From: Micropterus salmoides
Taxonomy: Eukaryota; Chordata; Actinopteri; Centrarchiformes; Centrarchidae
NCBI RefSeq assembly: GCF_014851395.1
Contig: NW_024041150.1
Location: 24,913,225-24,977,224, forward strand
Reading direction: 5' to 3'
Length of the DNA: 64,000 nt
The position numbers and the translations under genes were made by a program. Below, in pieces: positions 1-28,395 of this stretch. A model generated the notes under the pieces. It was not told the DNA's origin, made no database searches, and worked only from the letters and a program-made list of their open reading frames with translations. Position 1 is the first letter of the stretch; every line of letters begins with the position of its first letter.

Positions 1-460
1 CATAAGAAGGGCGATACCTCATCTGTGCATTAAGTGAGGAGCTAGAGCCAGGTAACTCTTAGCTCAGCTTAGCATTAGCTGCAAATGGGAAACTGTTAGC
101 CTGGCTCTGTCCACAAATACGGATGCCAACACGTCTAAAAAAAAGTTTGCTCTACTCAGGCAACTGAGGACAAGCTCTGGTAGGTCACTGAGCTGCACTA
201 TTTTTAGCCATCATGTTAAATCGTGTCCCTGTAAAACTACATATTTTCATTTTTACATTTCTTGTTTGTGTACAGATTAAATAAATAGATAAAAATGTCT
301 TATTTGTGAACATTTACAGAGCCAAGCTAGCTGTTTCCCCCTGCTCCTAGTCTTTATGCTATGCTAAGATATGCTAATTGCCTCCTGGCTCTAGCTCCAT
401 GCTTATTTTACTGTATGATCTTCTCATCTAACTCTCTGCGAATTCTTTCTTTAAAGGTGG
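1..460. repeat. Palindromic MITE-like repeat, copy 1 (cut by the window edge)
   Basis: The left half has TTAGCATTAGCTGCAAATGG...GTTAGCCTGGCTCTGTCC and the right half its approximate complement (CAGAGCCAAGCTAGCTGTTTCCCC...CTTTATGCTATGCTAAG). It is the same family as copies near 14.1, 46.7 and 58.1 kb. No coding capacity. Confidence 0.75.
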
Positions 461-1779
461 TTATTACTTACTTTGTAGTTGCTTTGATTTAATTCTACTG
501 TAGCACAAAAAGACCTTTAGGCGAATAAAACCCAAATCAAATGTGTGCTCCGGTGGTCAGCTTTAATTAAACAAACAGCACAGCAGCAGCCACATCTGTG
601 TTTTGACACTGTTTGCCCTCCCCTGTGCAGCCACATGTATCTGTTGAACTGTTTAACTTTTCCTTATTGGCTGCCACCGGTGCCTGCCTCCAAGCAAACA
701 CAACTACTACAGCGCTGTATTTGGAGAGGCTGTGCTTGATGAAAGGTAATTTAAATGCAGGATTATGTTAATCTGTCATGCAAGAATACAGTTTACCTTC
801 AGTCGAGGTGGGACCATGGTTTGACAGCAGACTTCTGGGTAATGCAGTGTCAGCAGCTTTTTTCTGGGTGATATCAAACAGACTGAGTGTAGCTGTAAAA
901 CTACAGTGGTCCAGTAGCCTCAGCTTCTTTTGTGCCACCAGGGTCACCCTGGCCCGTAACCCATAGTAACAACACCCTCTGTCAGGTCTGCCTCTGTGAT
1001 AACTCCCATTTTCACGTCACATCAGAGCTGCTGCTCTTATGTTGGTCAGACACATTTTCTTTTTTACCTCACGGGGACTGGATGCTCACAGCACTGTAAC
1101 GTTCTTCACATAATGATCAGCTAAAGGTGTGAATTCATACTAATAGCAAAAAGAGCAGATTTGTGTGTAATACTGCGACATGTTTGCTGGAAACAGAAAC
1201 AGAAACCAAAATTGAATATACTTGTGTCCAACGAGAATGGTGGCCAAAATCATCTTGAACTACTTAAATGAAATGTGATTGCCAATATGTCTATGTGTGT
1301 GATGCCTTGTTTGTTTTTTCTACTGTAATAATGCAATAAATACTTGTTTACTTGTTGAATTTTTTACCTTTACTACCAGCATCTACCCTAAATTCTTCAT
1401 CTAAATCTGTGAATTTGTAACAGAACCTGTGGGTGAGTGATGAAATGATACAGTGAAAGCTGAACCAACAGTGAAACCATTAGTTTAGCATCTGTCCTGA
1501 GCTTCTAAGCTAGCTGTCCTGAGCTAGTGTGAGTTTGTTGTTGTTATGATGATTCGTTGCCTGGGTCACAAAGCGTTTCTTTAACTTGAAGAAAGTTAGA
1601 AATAATTGCTTGCTTTGAAACAGCAATCATAGTTTCTGTTTTTTACACAGACAAGACTCTGTGTTCTTATGGAGCATTTTACTTAATGTGAACACCTAAA
1701 AGGAAAAACATGTTTAATTCTGTTTCAAAAAATGGAGTTTGAAGCTTTTTACAAATGAAAAATTTGTCATATAAACATG

Positions 1780-1828
1780 TAACCTCATTACTCAGCATTT
1801 TCAAACCTCATTACTCAGCATTTTCAAA
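1780..1828. repeat. 23-bp tandem duplication
   Basis: The unit AACCTCATTACTCAGCATTT plus TCA occurs twice in direct succession. The rest of 460-4500 shows no gene, only AT-rich intergenic sequence. Confidence 0.85.
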
Positions 1829-4507
1829 CTCCCCAGAGACTACAGTTGCTGAGATTGAAACATGCAGCCATTTTAATAGTGCATTAAAAAGAAAATCTTT
1901 ATTATATTTTTCTATTTCTATATTTTGATAGGATGAGCAGTGGGGGGAGGAAAGGACTGGTAGGGTGGGAATCCACACTCTGTGGGGCATCGCATTTTGT
2001 GCAGAACACAGTGTTAGATTAACATCTCATCAAATATTAATTCAGTGAATTGGCTCCCAAGTGACATTTTCAACAAGCAAAAAATATATATTTTGATGCT
2101 GTGGATTAATCTGTGGTTAAAAGGTTTTGTGTTCACCGATATTCTGCTGCAAAAGATATCTCCAAGTTCAGGTTTAATAAATGAGACAAATCAGTGACTA
2201 TATGGTGGATCCGAAAGCTTTACTCTTGCAAGAACTCATAAACTTAGTTCTAATTTTAACTCCATGTAAATCTGAGTGAATTGGGTAGATGCCAAGGCAC
2301 AGCCCATTGTGTATTTCCATCTCTGTGTCAAGAACAAGCGCCATGCACGCTTGGCAGCTCTCCACTGGTGATGGCACAACGCTAAACTTTTTGAATTTCA
2401 AATGAAATGTCAAATGGAAACATTTCGAAAAACAAACCCCCTCCTCCCACGTCTCACTCTTTCAGTCTCTCTGCGGGGGACATTTCATGCAATGCCACAG
2501 TGAGAGAGCTCCAGGTGTGACAGCTGGAGAGCCTAACACCTTTATGCGTCACCCAGGTCTGAGTAGGTGATGAGGAAGGTTGAGGCAGAGGGGGTAGGAT
2601 GGGGAGAGGTGAAGTGGGTAAAAAGGGGTCTCCTGCAGGTACAGGATGACACTTTGTGAGTAGAAAGTAAAGACTGGAAGAGTGTTATCTGCTGTGACCA
2701 TCCACTTGTAAGCTTTTGAGATAAGCTTTGATCGAGTGCCTGGATGAGAATATATTCCTCGAGTTATCAAAGCTCAAGCAGGAGAGGATTTAAGATGTGT
2801 TGTGGACTTTTCTGTGGTTATAAAATCCTCCTAAGAGATCTTCTTTTCAAGTTAAAGAACAAAGTTAGAAAAAGTTTGTATGAGTGTTTTCACTTTATTT
2901 TAATAATTTACGTTATTATTGTTATGTATGATTTTATTGTACGTTGTGTTACCACTATCTGCACCATCAAGCCAAAAGCAATTGCATAATGAATGGAAGT
3001 TCAGTAAGTGAAAGGTGCGCATGTGTAGCTTTATAGCACAATAACATGTTTACAGCCATTAAGTGCATAGACTCCTTAACAAGGTGCTTGTTTTTACAAC
3101 TCAACCACCAAAAAAATCAGCAGGACACAGCATTTTTAACCAACTTGTGAAGCTAACGTTAGCCTAATTTAGCTATAGCTAATGAAATCTGATGGCAAAC
3201 AACACCTAAGAGAAGCCTGCTCCAACGTCTGAAATGAAGGGTTGTTTAGAATATTACAAATAATTTCAAATGGCTAATCTGACTCCGTTTTCATTGCAAC
3301 AACAAAAACAACTATTCTCGCCACAAAACAAAAATAGAATAAAAAAGTTTTTCTAAAGCAGCAACAGTCAAACAAAAGAATTTACTGCAGTGACAGCTGT
3401 CAGCAATGCAGTCCTACATGGCTCGCATTGCTGAGAAAGTCCAAAATAGTGTATTGGAGACGCTACATTACATCTGGCCCCATGGTGCCACAATGAATAA
3501 AGCATGAGGGGAACACAGGGAATGTTGTTGGCTTAAGCAAAGAGATGAAGCCACATCTCACTGACCTAGATTTCAGGCATGGGGAGTAATTTTGTCAGTC
3601 TGCTGATGTGTTCCCCACTGTCCTGTCTTTTGTTTTTGCGTCTCTACTGAGACTGGAAATCTTCAGAGCTGATGGACGTGATTTAAACATTGTAGGGGAA
3701 TAGACATGTATATGGGTAAGAAACCTAAAAAAGAAAAAGGTTTTCTGCGTTAGCTATTGCAAGAAATCACTAACATGAGGTACCATTTGCAACTGGAGCT
3801 CCTGTTCAGTATCAGACATTGCGTAAGACAGATCCACTTTTAAAGGAAACAGTTTGTTTACATAGTTTTCGACTGGAACAGCAACAGAATCCTAATATTT
3901 TGAAACCAATTCCACTGGACTCATAGGAATTCATGTTGTGACATGCAGCTCCTATATCAACAATCTCATGTTACTTCTTATACAACTGTCTTTTTCAGCT
4001 AATCGTGACTTATTTATGTATGATGAAGACGGTGTGATATTCATGAAAGCCCCAGAAAAAGCAAGTAACTCTAAGTTGGGATTGTTTTGTCAAACTGACT
4101 GGATGAGAGTTCCTAAAAATGTTGTAATGACATAACAGTAGAGGTTGCATGTCAACACACCATGACAACTGAAATCTATCCAATAATGGGGAAGTGATAT
4201 GGTTGAAAGCTCTGGGAAAAAAAACGAGCAGGTGAATTTTGAGTTGGGATTTTTTTGTCAAAGTGGTGAAGCAGGTTCTTATGATTGGTAATGGTTTGAA
4301 GTGGGCGGGGGGAAATGCAACGTCACATACTTCAATGCACTAACCACAATTTAGTCAAAAGTGTCAAACTTTTATAAAATGTTTTGGTTGTTGCTGTTCA
4401 ACAAGTGGCATTGCACTGTAAAAATAAAAATGTACACAAAATCCTGCTGTTAATGAGTGGAGAGTTTGTAGCAGGCCAAGGTTCCAACTGCAGTAATGTA
4501 ACATTTA

Positions 4508-5957
4508 CAGTGGATAGAAAAAGTCTACACACCCTGTTAAAATGCAAGGTTCTTATGACGTAAAATAATGAGACAAAGATAAATCATGTCAGAACTTTTT
4601 CCACCTTTAATGTGACCTATAATGTGAACAATTAAATTGAAAAACAAACTAAAAATCTTTGAGGGGGAAAAATGAAAAATAAAACCCCTCAAATAACCTG
4701 GTTACATAAGAGTGCACACCCTTAGACTAATATTTTGTTGAAGCACCTTTTGATTTTATTACAGCAGTCATGTCTTTTGGGGTAGGATTCTATTAGCAAG
4801 GCACATCTTGACGTGGCAATATTTGCCCACTCTTCTTTGCAAAAGCGCTCCAAATCTGTCAGATTGCGAGGACATCGCCTGTGTGCAGCCCTTACCCCAC
4901 TAACCGATGCCTGAAGGTTTTGTGCCAAAATTGCCTGGTATTTGGAAGTGTTCATAATTCCCTCCACCCTGACTAAGGCCCCAGTTCCAGCTGAAGAAAA
5001 ACAGCCCCGAAGCATGATGCTGCCACCACCACGCTTCACTGTGGGTATGCTGTTCCTTGGGTAATGTGCAGTGTTGTTTTTGCGCCAAACATACCTTTTG
5101 GAATTGGGGCCAAAAAGTTCTACCTTGGTTTCATCAGACCACAACACATTTTCCCACATGCTTCTGGGGGACTTGATGTTTGTTTTTGCAAACTTCAGCC
5201 GTGCTTGGATGTTTTTCTTTGTAAGCAAAGGCTTCTGTCTTGCCACCCTACCCCATAGCCCATTCATATGAAGAATACGGGAGATAGTTGTCACATGTAG
5301 CACGCAGCCAGTACTTTCCAGTAATTCCTGCAGTTCCTTTAATGTTGCTGTAGGCTTCTTGGAAGCCTTCCTGACCAGTTTTCTTTTTGTCTTTTCATCA
5401 ATTTTGGAGGGACGTCCAGTTCTTGGTAAAGTCACAGTTGTGCCATATTTTCTCCACTTGATGATGACTGTCCTCACTGTGTTCTAATGCTTTGGAAATT
5501 CTTTTGTACCCGTCTCTTGACTTATGTCTTTCAACAATGAGATCTCTCTGATGCTTTGAAAGCTCTCTGCGGACCATGGCTTTTGCTCGGAGATGCAACT
5601 AATAAAATCCTACTAGAACAGCTGAACTTTATTTGTGATTAATCAGAGTCACTTTAAATGATGGCAGGGGTGTAATGACTTCTAGTTAACCTGAGTTTGA
5701 ATGTGATTGGATGATTCTGAACACAGCCACATCCCCAGTTATAAGAGGGTGTGCACACTTATGCAACCAGGTTATTTGAGGGGTTTTATTTTTCATTTTC
5801 CCCCCTTGAAGATTTCAGTTTGTTTTTCTATTGAATTGTTCACATTATAGGTCAAATTAAAGGTGGAAAAAGTTCTGACATGATTTATCTTTGTCTCATT
5901 ATTATGTCATAAGAACCTGGCATTTTAACAGGGTGTGTAGACTTTTTCTATCCACTG
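4508..5957 (-). mobile_element. Tc1-like DNA transposon, decayed, with long terminal inverted repeats
   Basis: The ends match as inverted repeats of about 215 bases (4508-4723 and 5742-5957), starting CAGTGGATAGAAAAAGTCTA, and are flanked by the TA target duplication typical of Tc1/mariner (4506-4507, 5958-5959). Between them, on the minus strand, lies a broken transposase (separate entry). The inverted repeats still match closely, so the copy is not ancient. Confidence 0.92.
4722..5598 (-). pseudogene. Tc1-like transposase, frameshifted and internally deleted
   Basis: The N-terminal helix-turn-helix part (frame 5598-5398: KAMVRRELSKHQRDLIVERH) is out of frame with the rest (5477-4722), so a frameshift lies near 5480. 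The second frame keeps the linker GRPSKI and the first catalytic aspartate in WSDETKVELFG. After NLQASV it jumps directly to PRNLTDLERFCKEEW. The stretch that should hold the second aspartate and the third catalytic acidic residue is missing. The protein cannot be an active DDE enzyme. Confidence 0.9.
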
Positions 5958-5959
5958 TA

Positions 5960-8600
5960 CGCTTGGTTCAGACTACACAATATCAGCCTGACCCGACAGC
6001 CGTGATCCTTTTATCCCGTGTGACACTAATGTGTCATAGTAGAAGATGACAACAGACGCCACATCTGGGACGCCTAACTGGAGCTGTGAAGCAGAGGAAA
6101 GGTCACGCCATTGCTTGTTTACACTCTTGTTGAAGGAAGTCAGTCCCTAGCGCCTCCTTCCAGATTACCTGATGCAGGTCGTGAAAGATGGCAAGCTATT
6201 ATTGGCTGGGGACCAACGTGTAGTTGTAATGTAACTTAAAAATCCAGATTTAATTTTATAGTTTTTTTTCCCACCTTCGCTATTTGAAGTCCACCTTCAA
6301 GTGTCACAGGAACAGCTTTAGAGAAATGTACTGTATCTACTACAGCTTTAGGTAGCTACATTTCCTCTAATGCGCTGAAGAACACCTGGTCATTTGACTG
6401 GTCAAAATGTGAATGGTTAAAGATGTTCAGATTTTGTAAACGTCATTGTTACATGTAATCATTGTTTCAACAGCGTTTTAATGACTATACTTCAATGTGT
6501 AACAGGTTCTAACTACATGTTAAAACAGTCGTTGCAATAATGGCTGTATGTATCCTTAACATCTAACAAATATTCCCTTGTCAACCATATAAAACAAGGT
6601 TTAACCTGACCAAAAGTAGGCTCCTTACTACATGTATTATTCCCACGTACTGTGCAGAGAAACAGCTTTCTTGTTTGTCAGTTGTTGTTTTTGGCACGAT
6701 GATGCATTCTTCAGATGGGTGAACAGCAGACCACCTATGATGCGTTTACGTGAGGGCAGGGCGACTCACTCAGCGTGGGCAGAATGGGGAGGGGTGGGTA
6801 ATTTTACTTGCTCTGGATCTCTGCTTTGGTCTCCAGGGCAGCGGTGAGAGGCAGACATAAACAGAGTCATAATGATGGCTTATCGGACAGCAGTCAGAAG
6901 GGGATGGGACCAAAAGGTCATGACAAGAGTGTAGAGTTGGGGATCGGGCAGGTGAATGCCTCCGCTCCCCGGCCACGCCACACTCCTCTGCAGTGAAATG
7001 TAGGGCAGCAGGTCAATTGGATTGGATGATCTTTGCAGGAGTATTTTAATGATTTTATTTCTTTGTGGGAAGCATAATGACACATGGGGTGTGGGGGGCA
7101 AGAGAGGGAGAAATTATTTAAAAAGGTCATAAAAACCCACACATAGCTGTGCACATTATGACTGAGTACTGCCTGTCTAAACACAACCACAATCACTTTC
7201 AGCTCGACTGAAGTTTATGTCCACACAGCTGAAGCATCATTTATGTCAAAATGGCCTTTCATTAATGGTCAATTATCTGTCATCACTCCAAATTATCCAG
7301 AAAACAATTAAGATGCTTAACCTCCCTGTGTTGAACCTGTGTTCTGAATGAGTAAATGCAAGTACATCTTCATCAATATTCAGAGACACAGCCATTCAGC
7401 TCCAGGGGACGTGGGGGCATCAAGAATCCAAAGTCTTTTTAAGTCAAACAGAAATAACAGAAATTCCACAAGTTACCAGTGGAGATGAGAAATGTTTCAC
7501 TTTTTGGGCAAACCTTCCCTTCAGTAGCTTCAGTAGTCAATTTGCACATTACTGGATTAATATGGGATTAAAAAGAGAAAACCAAGATATGTAATGTCCA
7601 AAAACTGAACACAGCACACTCTTGAGCGACCTGTGTGATAGGTAAAACATGTCGAAAATGATGCCAACAGCAATATTCCAAGTCTTCTTTGTAACTTCCT
7701 ATTCTTCATCTGTATGTGACTGCAAAATTGAGTAGATTTAAATAGTCTGCCCTTTACTGCATCAGTGGTCTGATTGTTGTCGCTCACACAAACAAACAAA
7801 CACGGAGGAAGCGCTTCTCATCACCCCGCTGCCGTCCCCGGGTGGGCCTTAGTGTCTTTGACATTTGAGCCACAGGGTGATGGCAAACTGCGCTACAGAG
7901 ACACAGCAGTGAGCACACATCCAGATGGGATGAGCTCACCCCTCAACTCCTGCCAACAAATAATTCATACCACCAACATTTACTTTGTTCAAACACTGTC
8001 CGGTCTTTATCCACCGCCCTGTCTGTGAACCTCAAAGTACCTGTCTGAGGTGAACTAACTGTCGAAGTGAGGGATGTAGTAGAAGCTTTTAAAGTTTTGC
8101 CGCAGTGGAGTGAAAAGTTGACAAACACCCTGAGTGCCCGACAAACCCCTCACCGGGATGAAATAAAAGTCCATGAAAGACTTGATAATCTTTAAATAAA
8201 TAAAAAGATGTAGCTTTAAATACACTTTAATATACAGTAAGTATGCAGTTTTCTGAGCTTTACAAAAGTCCACTTCTTAAAACAAAAAGAAAGACTAAAT
8301 AATCCTTTGAAATTAAAGTTCAGCAGTCAACATGACCCAGAGATCCAACAGATAAGCTTAAAACTGCACTACGAAACATCGCACAGAAAAGAGAGGGGAT
8401 ACTGTCAAGACCTCAATCCCCTGAAATGATGCAACTCCACATCAATAATATATAACTGCTTGGACCTGAGCTTCTTCCTCATTGTGGCTGCACGGCTGGA
8501 CGTGGGGACTTTTTACAGCAGGTTCAACCATTGATGGACAGAGTGAATACTGTTAATTAGAAAAGTTATCCCTCAATTTAAAAAAAAACAAAGAAATAAA
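5960..8600. other. Gene-free stretch downstream of trmt44
   Basis: No splice-consistent coding signal was found on either strand. The 6700-7330 part is non-repetitive and of mixed composition, unlike the repeats around it. The trmt44 3' UTR must occupy the part just below 8610; an ATTAAA variant on the minus strand at about 8225 is a weak poly(A) candidate. Confidence 0.4.
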
Positions 8601-8609
8601 TGAGTTCGG

Positions 8610-24308
<15,699 letters not shown>

Positions 24309-25079
24309 AATTGAGTTTCAGACGCGACAACGAGCCATGTGTTTACAAACGGAGAAACGACTTCCTGCGACTTTTTATTTTTTAAATTGCTTTAAGATAA
24401 AATTTGCATGTAAAATTAGTTCGCATAATTTACCAAATCACATCATAGCATCAAAAAATAAATGTTGAGCGTTATTATCAACATTACCATAAGAAGACAT
24501 ATGTTGTCGCATTATGATGACGTTTCCACAGTGGACACGTTCCCGTTATTACGGTGATACAGCAGAGGGCGGTGTTTCTCTTTGTCTGGACATGATCACC
24601 AACCAATATGTGATAACATCGATCCTTTATTAGAGAAGGATACATTTTATATTAGTACTCTTTTTTTCCTAACCAATAAACAAATTACTAACAACATTAG
24701 CAGGATATTTACTATTGTGATCAGGATGATTATTACTTTTTCAGGCTGCACCATCACTGATGTCTACAGTTGTCACTATTTGGAGTCCAAATTAATAATA
24801 ATAACATTAATAATATCAACTATCAGTAATTAAGTGACATGTAAACTCAGATTGAAAAACATCATAAACGCAATAGTCACATTATTTTCACATTATGTGT
24901 GATTATAGCTCATAAAAATACAAATTTATATAAAAGTGTGTATTTAATGTGTATCTGCTATGTCACATTGACATTTGACATTGGTCTAGGTGTGATGTAT
25001 GTGCTCTGTATAACTTTTTATATTTATTTCAATATGTTTTTTTCTACTTATCTGTATCATGTTTTTACTTACCTTTCCT

Positions 25080-25140
25080 AAATTTCCCCTAATGGGATCA
25101 ATAAAGTTTCATCTTGGCTTGTCTTATCTTATTCTCATCA
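25080..25140 (+). repeat. LINE 3'-tail-like fragment
   Basis: TTCCCCTAATGGGATCAATAAAGTTTCATCTTGG followed by CTTAT-type repeats resembles the 3' end of fish LINEs. Short and intergenic. Confidence 0.45.
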
Positions 25141-26082
25141 CTTTGCCTGCTCATGACATACATTTTGAGAATTACAGCATTAGCTCAGCTTAAATAATGT
25201 TTACAGAGGGTCAAATATTCTTAAAATCTTTGTTTGTTTGTTTTTAATGGCTAAAAATGTGGCTTTCAACAGTGTTTGACTGCACAACATGTGCATTTAA
25301 TGACTAACCCCTAGCTAGCTCAATGAAGTTTAAGGGGTTACCTCCTTTCCTATAAATCCAAAACAGTCTCAGTATAAGCTTTTATGTTAAAATTAAAGGT
25401 TAGGTTAAGTATATGACAACTGACACTTGACCTTTTTGGCAAATAATGCAAACAGATGGATCAACTTGCCTAAGAAATGTTCACCCTTTGTTCCTCTGTC
25501 ATATGTCATGTATCAAATTTCTTGTCCACAATTTGAATTTCTGACTGTTTTGTCAGTAACGTCCCATTCCTTTGACATTGTTGGTTCTTACCTCTCTCAT
25601 ACATATATGAACAAGACAACTGTAATATCATATTTCTCATTCTCAGTATTGCCTCTGCTCAAAACAATACTGCATTTTCCCAGCAGTGATGTTTCCTCAT
25701 CAGCCAGGCATGTCTCTCAGTGACAAGAAACATGACAGAGAGGGCTTCCCACACAGAAAATGATACTATACTTCAGCATCACACAGCAAAAGGAGAGTAA
25801 GCATTTATCCCACACACTCCTTGTTAGCCCTGAAGACTCAATTGCTCAGAAAATCCTGGAAATGACAGCTTGTCAGGTGGGTTAAGGATGAGTTGCTTAA
25901 GTTGTGAATTTTTCAGAGGCTTTAATTCGTCACCCTGTAGTCATTTGTGTTTGTAATTTTTGTATTGTTAAGCTCATGGGTGTAGTATTAAGTAAGTAAG
26001 TAAAAAAAAACTTGTGACAAAAACAGTATAGTCTATAGGAGTGAAAAGTGATAGTCATAAACTGCTGATTAAAAACCTAAAT

Positions 26083-26433
26083 TTATTTCTGCAATAGGTC
26101 GTTCAATCTGTCTCTTAATCTTGTTGGAAGTGCATGAAAGTGGTGTAAAGAGATCTTTACAGTAGCTCCGGTTTGCAATGTCACTTGAATGGTTGATCCA
26201 CTGAAATCTATTGTGTGTGTGTTATGTAATTCAGGAAGGCAGGCGGGAGGAGCGACTATGGGAGATACTGTACCAGGAAGTGCAAAGTACAAGCAGGTCC
26301 TCCAGAGTTCTGCCTGGTTTGCATTCAAATTAACAGACACATGGCAGACTAAAAAATCCTGTCGAACGTGTTCGGCAACAACAGGTATGAAAGAGAGAAA
26401 GACTGGGACAGAAAACCACACAAGTTTCTTCAT
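26083..26433 (-). CDS. Hypothetical small secreted protein, single exon (116 aa)
   Basis: I do not recognise this protein. The frame starts MKKLVWFSVPVFLSFIPVVA, a good signal-peptide pattern with a likely cut after VVA. About 95 residues follow with three cysteines and no second hydrophobic helix, ending in RLRDRLNDLLQK. An AATAAA overlaps the stop codon on the minus strand. On the minus strand an ATTGG (inverted CCAAT) and a CRE-like TGACGTAA lie just upstream. It sits alone between trmt44 and tnk1. A 351-nt frame can arise by chance in 64 kb, and the complementary strand also has an 82-aa frame here, so coding status is uncertain. Confidence 0.35.
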   Translation of the reverse strand: MKKLVWFSVPVFLSFIPVVAEHVRQDFLVCHVSVNLNANQAELWRTCLYFALPGTVSPIVAPPACLPELHNTHTIDFSGSTIQVTLQTGATVKISLHHFHALPTRLRDRLNDLLQK

Positions 26434-27539
26434 CTGACTCTTACGTCATGGCAAGTTTCGTTAAGCTTTAACATGACCAATGGAGAGACTTAATAGTGTT
26501 GTGTATGGTTATAATTACACTTCAGCCATGACTAATAGGAAGTTTTAGGCTAGGCTACGTCATATGTGGCAGTTAAAAGGTGTTGTTGTTGTTCTCTGAT
26601 CAATTAAGACAAACACACTGCATCATAACAAATTAGGCTGGATAGTCACAGGATAACCAACTTTTTTTTATTGCTTTAAAATTTCCATTTTATTACACTC
26701 AGTTTCCAGTTTATTATGTATACCTAGCTAAAACTAATGCCATCTAAAATAACAACCCTGCAATAAATCCTACCTTCATAAAGGTTAATGATCACTTTTT
26801 ATTGAAACTGTTTTATACAGAGTTGATTCAACTTTATTCTCGTTTAGAGGCAGTTTACATTTGTATTGCTGTTGACTGAGGTGTTTCTAGTCTTCCAACA
26901 TTAATATGAATATAGTAAGAAAAAAAAACATAGAGCCTCCAAAATCATCATGAAGTTGAATTAACCTGATAACTGTTTCAAAGATTAAACATAACGTTTA
27001 TGAAGGGATGACCTATTTATTTAGTAAAATTAAAACTAAAGCAGGCGTTGGGTGTACCCAATCAACTAGCATTTAGTTTTAGCTTGGTAAGTTGGGAAGA
27101 CAACACTGGTATAACTAAAGTTAGGTGTAATTGAAAAAAAAATAAGTTTTAGCTAGTCACAGCAAGTTGAAACTATTCTAGCTAGGTGTAACTAAAAATA
27201 GATTTTGCCAGGTAAATTAGCTGCAACTATTAGCTATAACTTGAGTCCACTTTATTGTATGACTATGTTGAAAATATGAATCCACTTTCCAGATAAACCA
27301 CATTGCCACGTGGTTATTGGTAATTAGTGACCTGAATTGATTGCTTGTGGCAATTATCAGGCTAGATATGTGCAGGTAATCTCATGCTGTCTGGGGTTTT
27401 GTTTTAAAAGCTCAGGTGAGAAAAGTCAGGAAGGAAGGGGTGTGGTCTGAAGAGGCAGAGAAAAGATCGGGGGGGAAAACAGGTAGATCACAAATTGATC
27501 GCTCATTGATGGTATCATTAAAACACAGAATATAATAGA

Positions 27540-27736
27540 CTACAATCTTTGCCGATGCCGGTCAGATGGTGAATTATTGAGAGGTAGTTTAAGATTCAGA
27601 GAAGAGGTGTGATTTTGTGGAAAAGTCCTCCGTCGACGTCTGTTTCAATGTCAACATGGATCATTTGTCTCGGGTCGTTGGTGGTTAAGAAAAGCTTCCA
27701 GCTACGGGAGTAGTTACTGAGTTATTTTGATAAACG
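27540..27736 (+). other. tnk1: Candidate 5' noncoding exon of tnk1
   Basis: A locally CpG-containing stretch ends in TAAACG followed by the near-perfect donor GTAAGTATC. It lies 2.3 kb upstream of the tnk1 ATG on the same strand, and a possible acceptor (GATGCCCAG) occurs near 29955. There is no open frame of note. It could be a false donor. Confidence 0.35.
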
Positions 27737-27984
27737 GTAAGTATCAGAGGTTATATCTGTGACCGGGTTTATGGGACGCTGCAGTCTGGGGAAATGTCTG
27801 AACTGTGTATGAAATAATCACAATCTAATGAAGTTCTAATGTTAAAAATTGCACGTTTTATTTTAAACATTGACAAAATGGACATTTAATCGTGTTTAGC
27901 CTACAGGGATTTTGACCTTAATGTTTCGCCATTTCACAGAATTAATGAGAATAATGTCAAATATCCGAGATTGCTTATTTTGTC

Positions 27985-28395
27985 TCTTTAGTACTCAAGT
28001 AGGCTACTGTACTTTTTAAGGTACTTGTACTTCTACTGTACAAGTTAAATTTTATGCTTTTATTGTTTTCAGATTCAGGTTATTTATACAAAACATGGGA
28101 TCATTTAAATATCATGCATTATTGCATATAAATAAAACCAACAATTTTATAAAGTAGACCATAGACCTTCAAATGCTGCTCACACATTACTCAATCAATG
28201 ATAACAATCCAATTATATATAACACCACACTGAGAGGGGCTTATACAAATAATACTTGTACATTTGGCTGATAATAGCCATGTCATTTTAGTTTTAGTAA
28301 GATTTTGAATGCAGGAAACATTTTACGTTGCAGTATTGCTATATTGGCTTAAGTAAAATATCTGTCAAATAATACTTCTTCCACTACTTCTCCTG
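27985..28395. repeat. Dispersed repeat related to the 59.7-kb element
   Basis: It shares the TACTCAAGTAGGCTACTGTACTTTTT start, AAGGTACTTGTACTTCTACT, and a closing AAATACTTCTTCCACTAC. Upstream of tnk1, non-coding. Confidence 0.6.
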
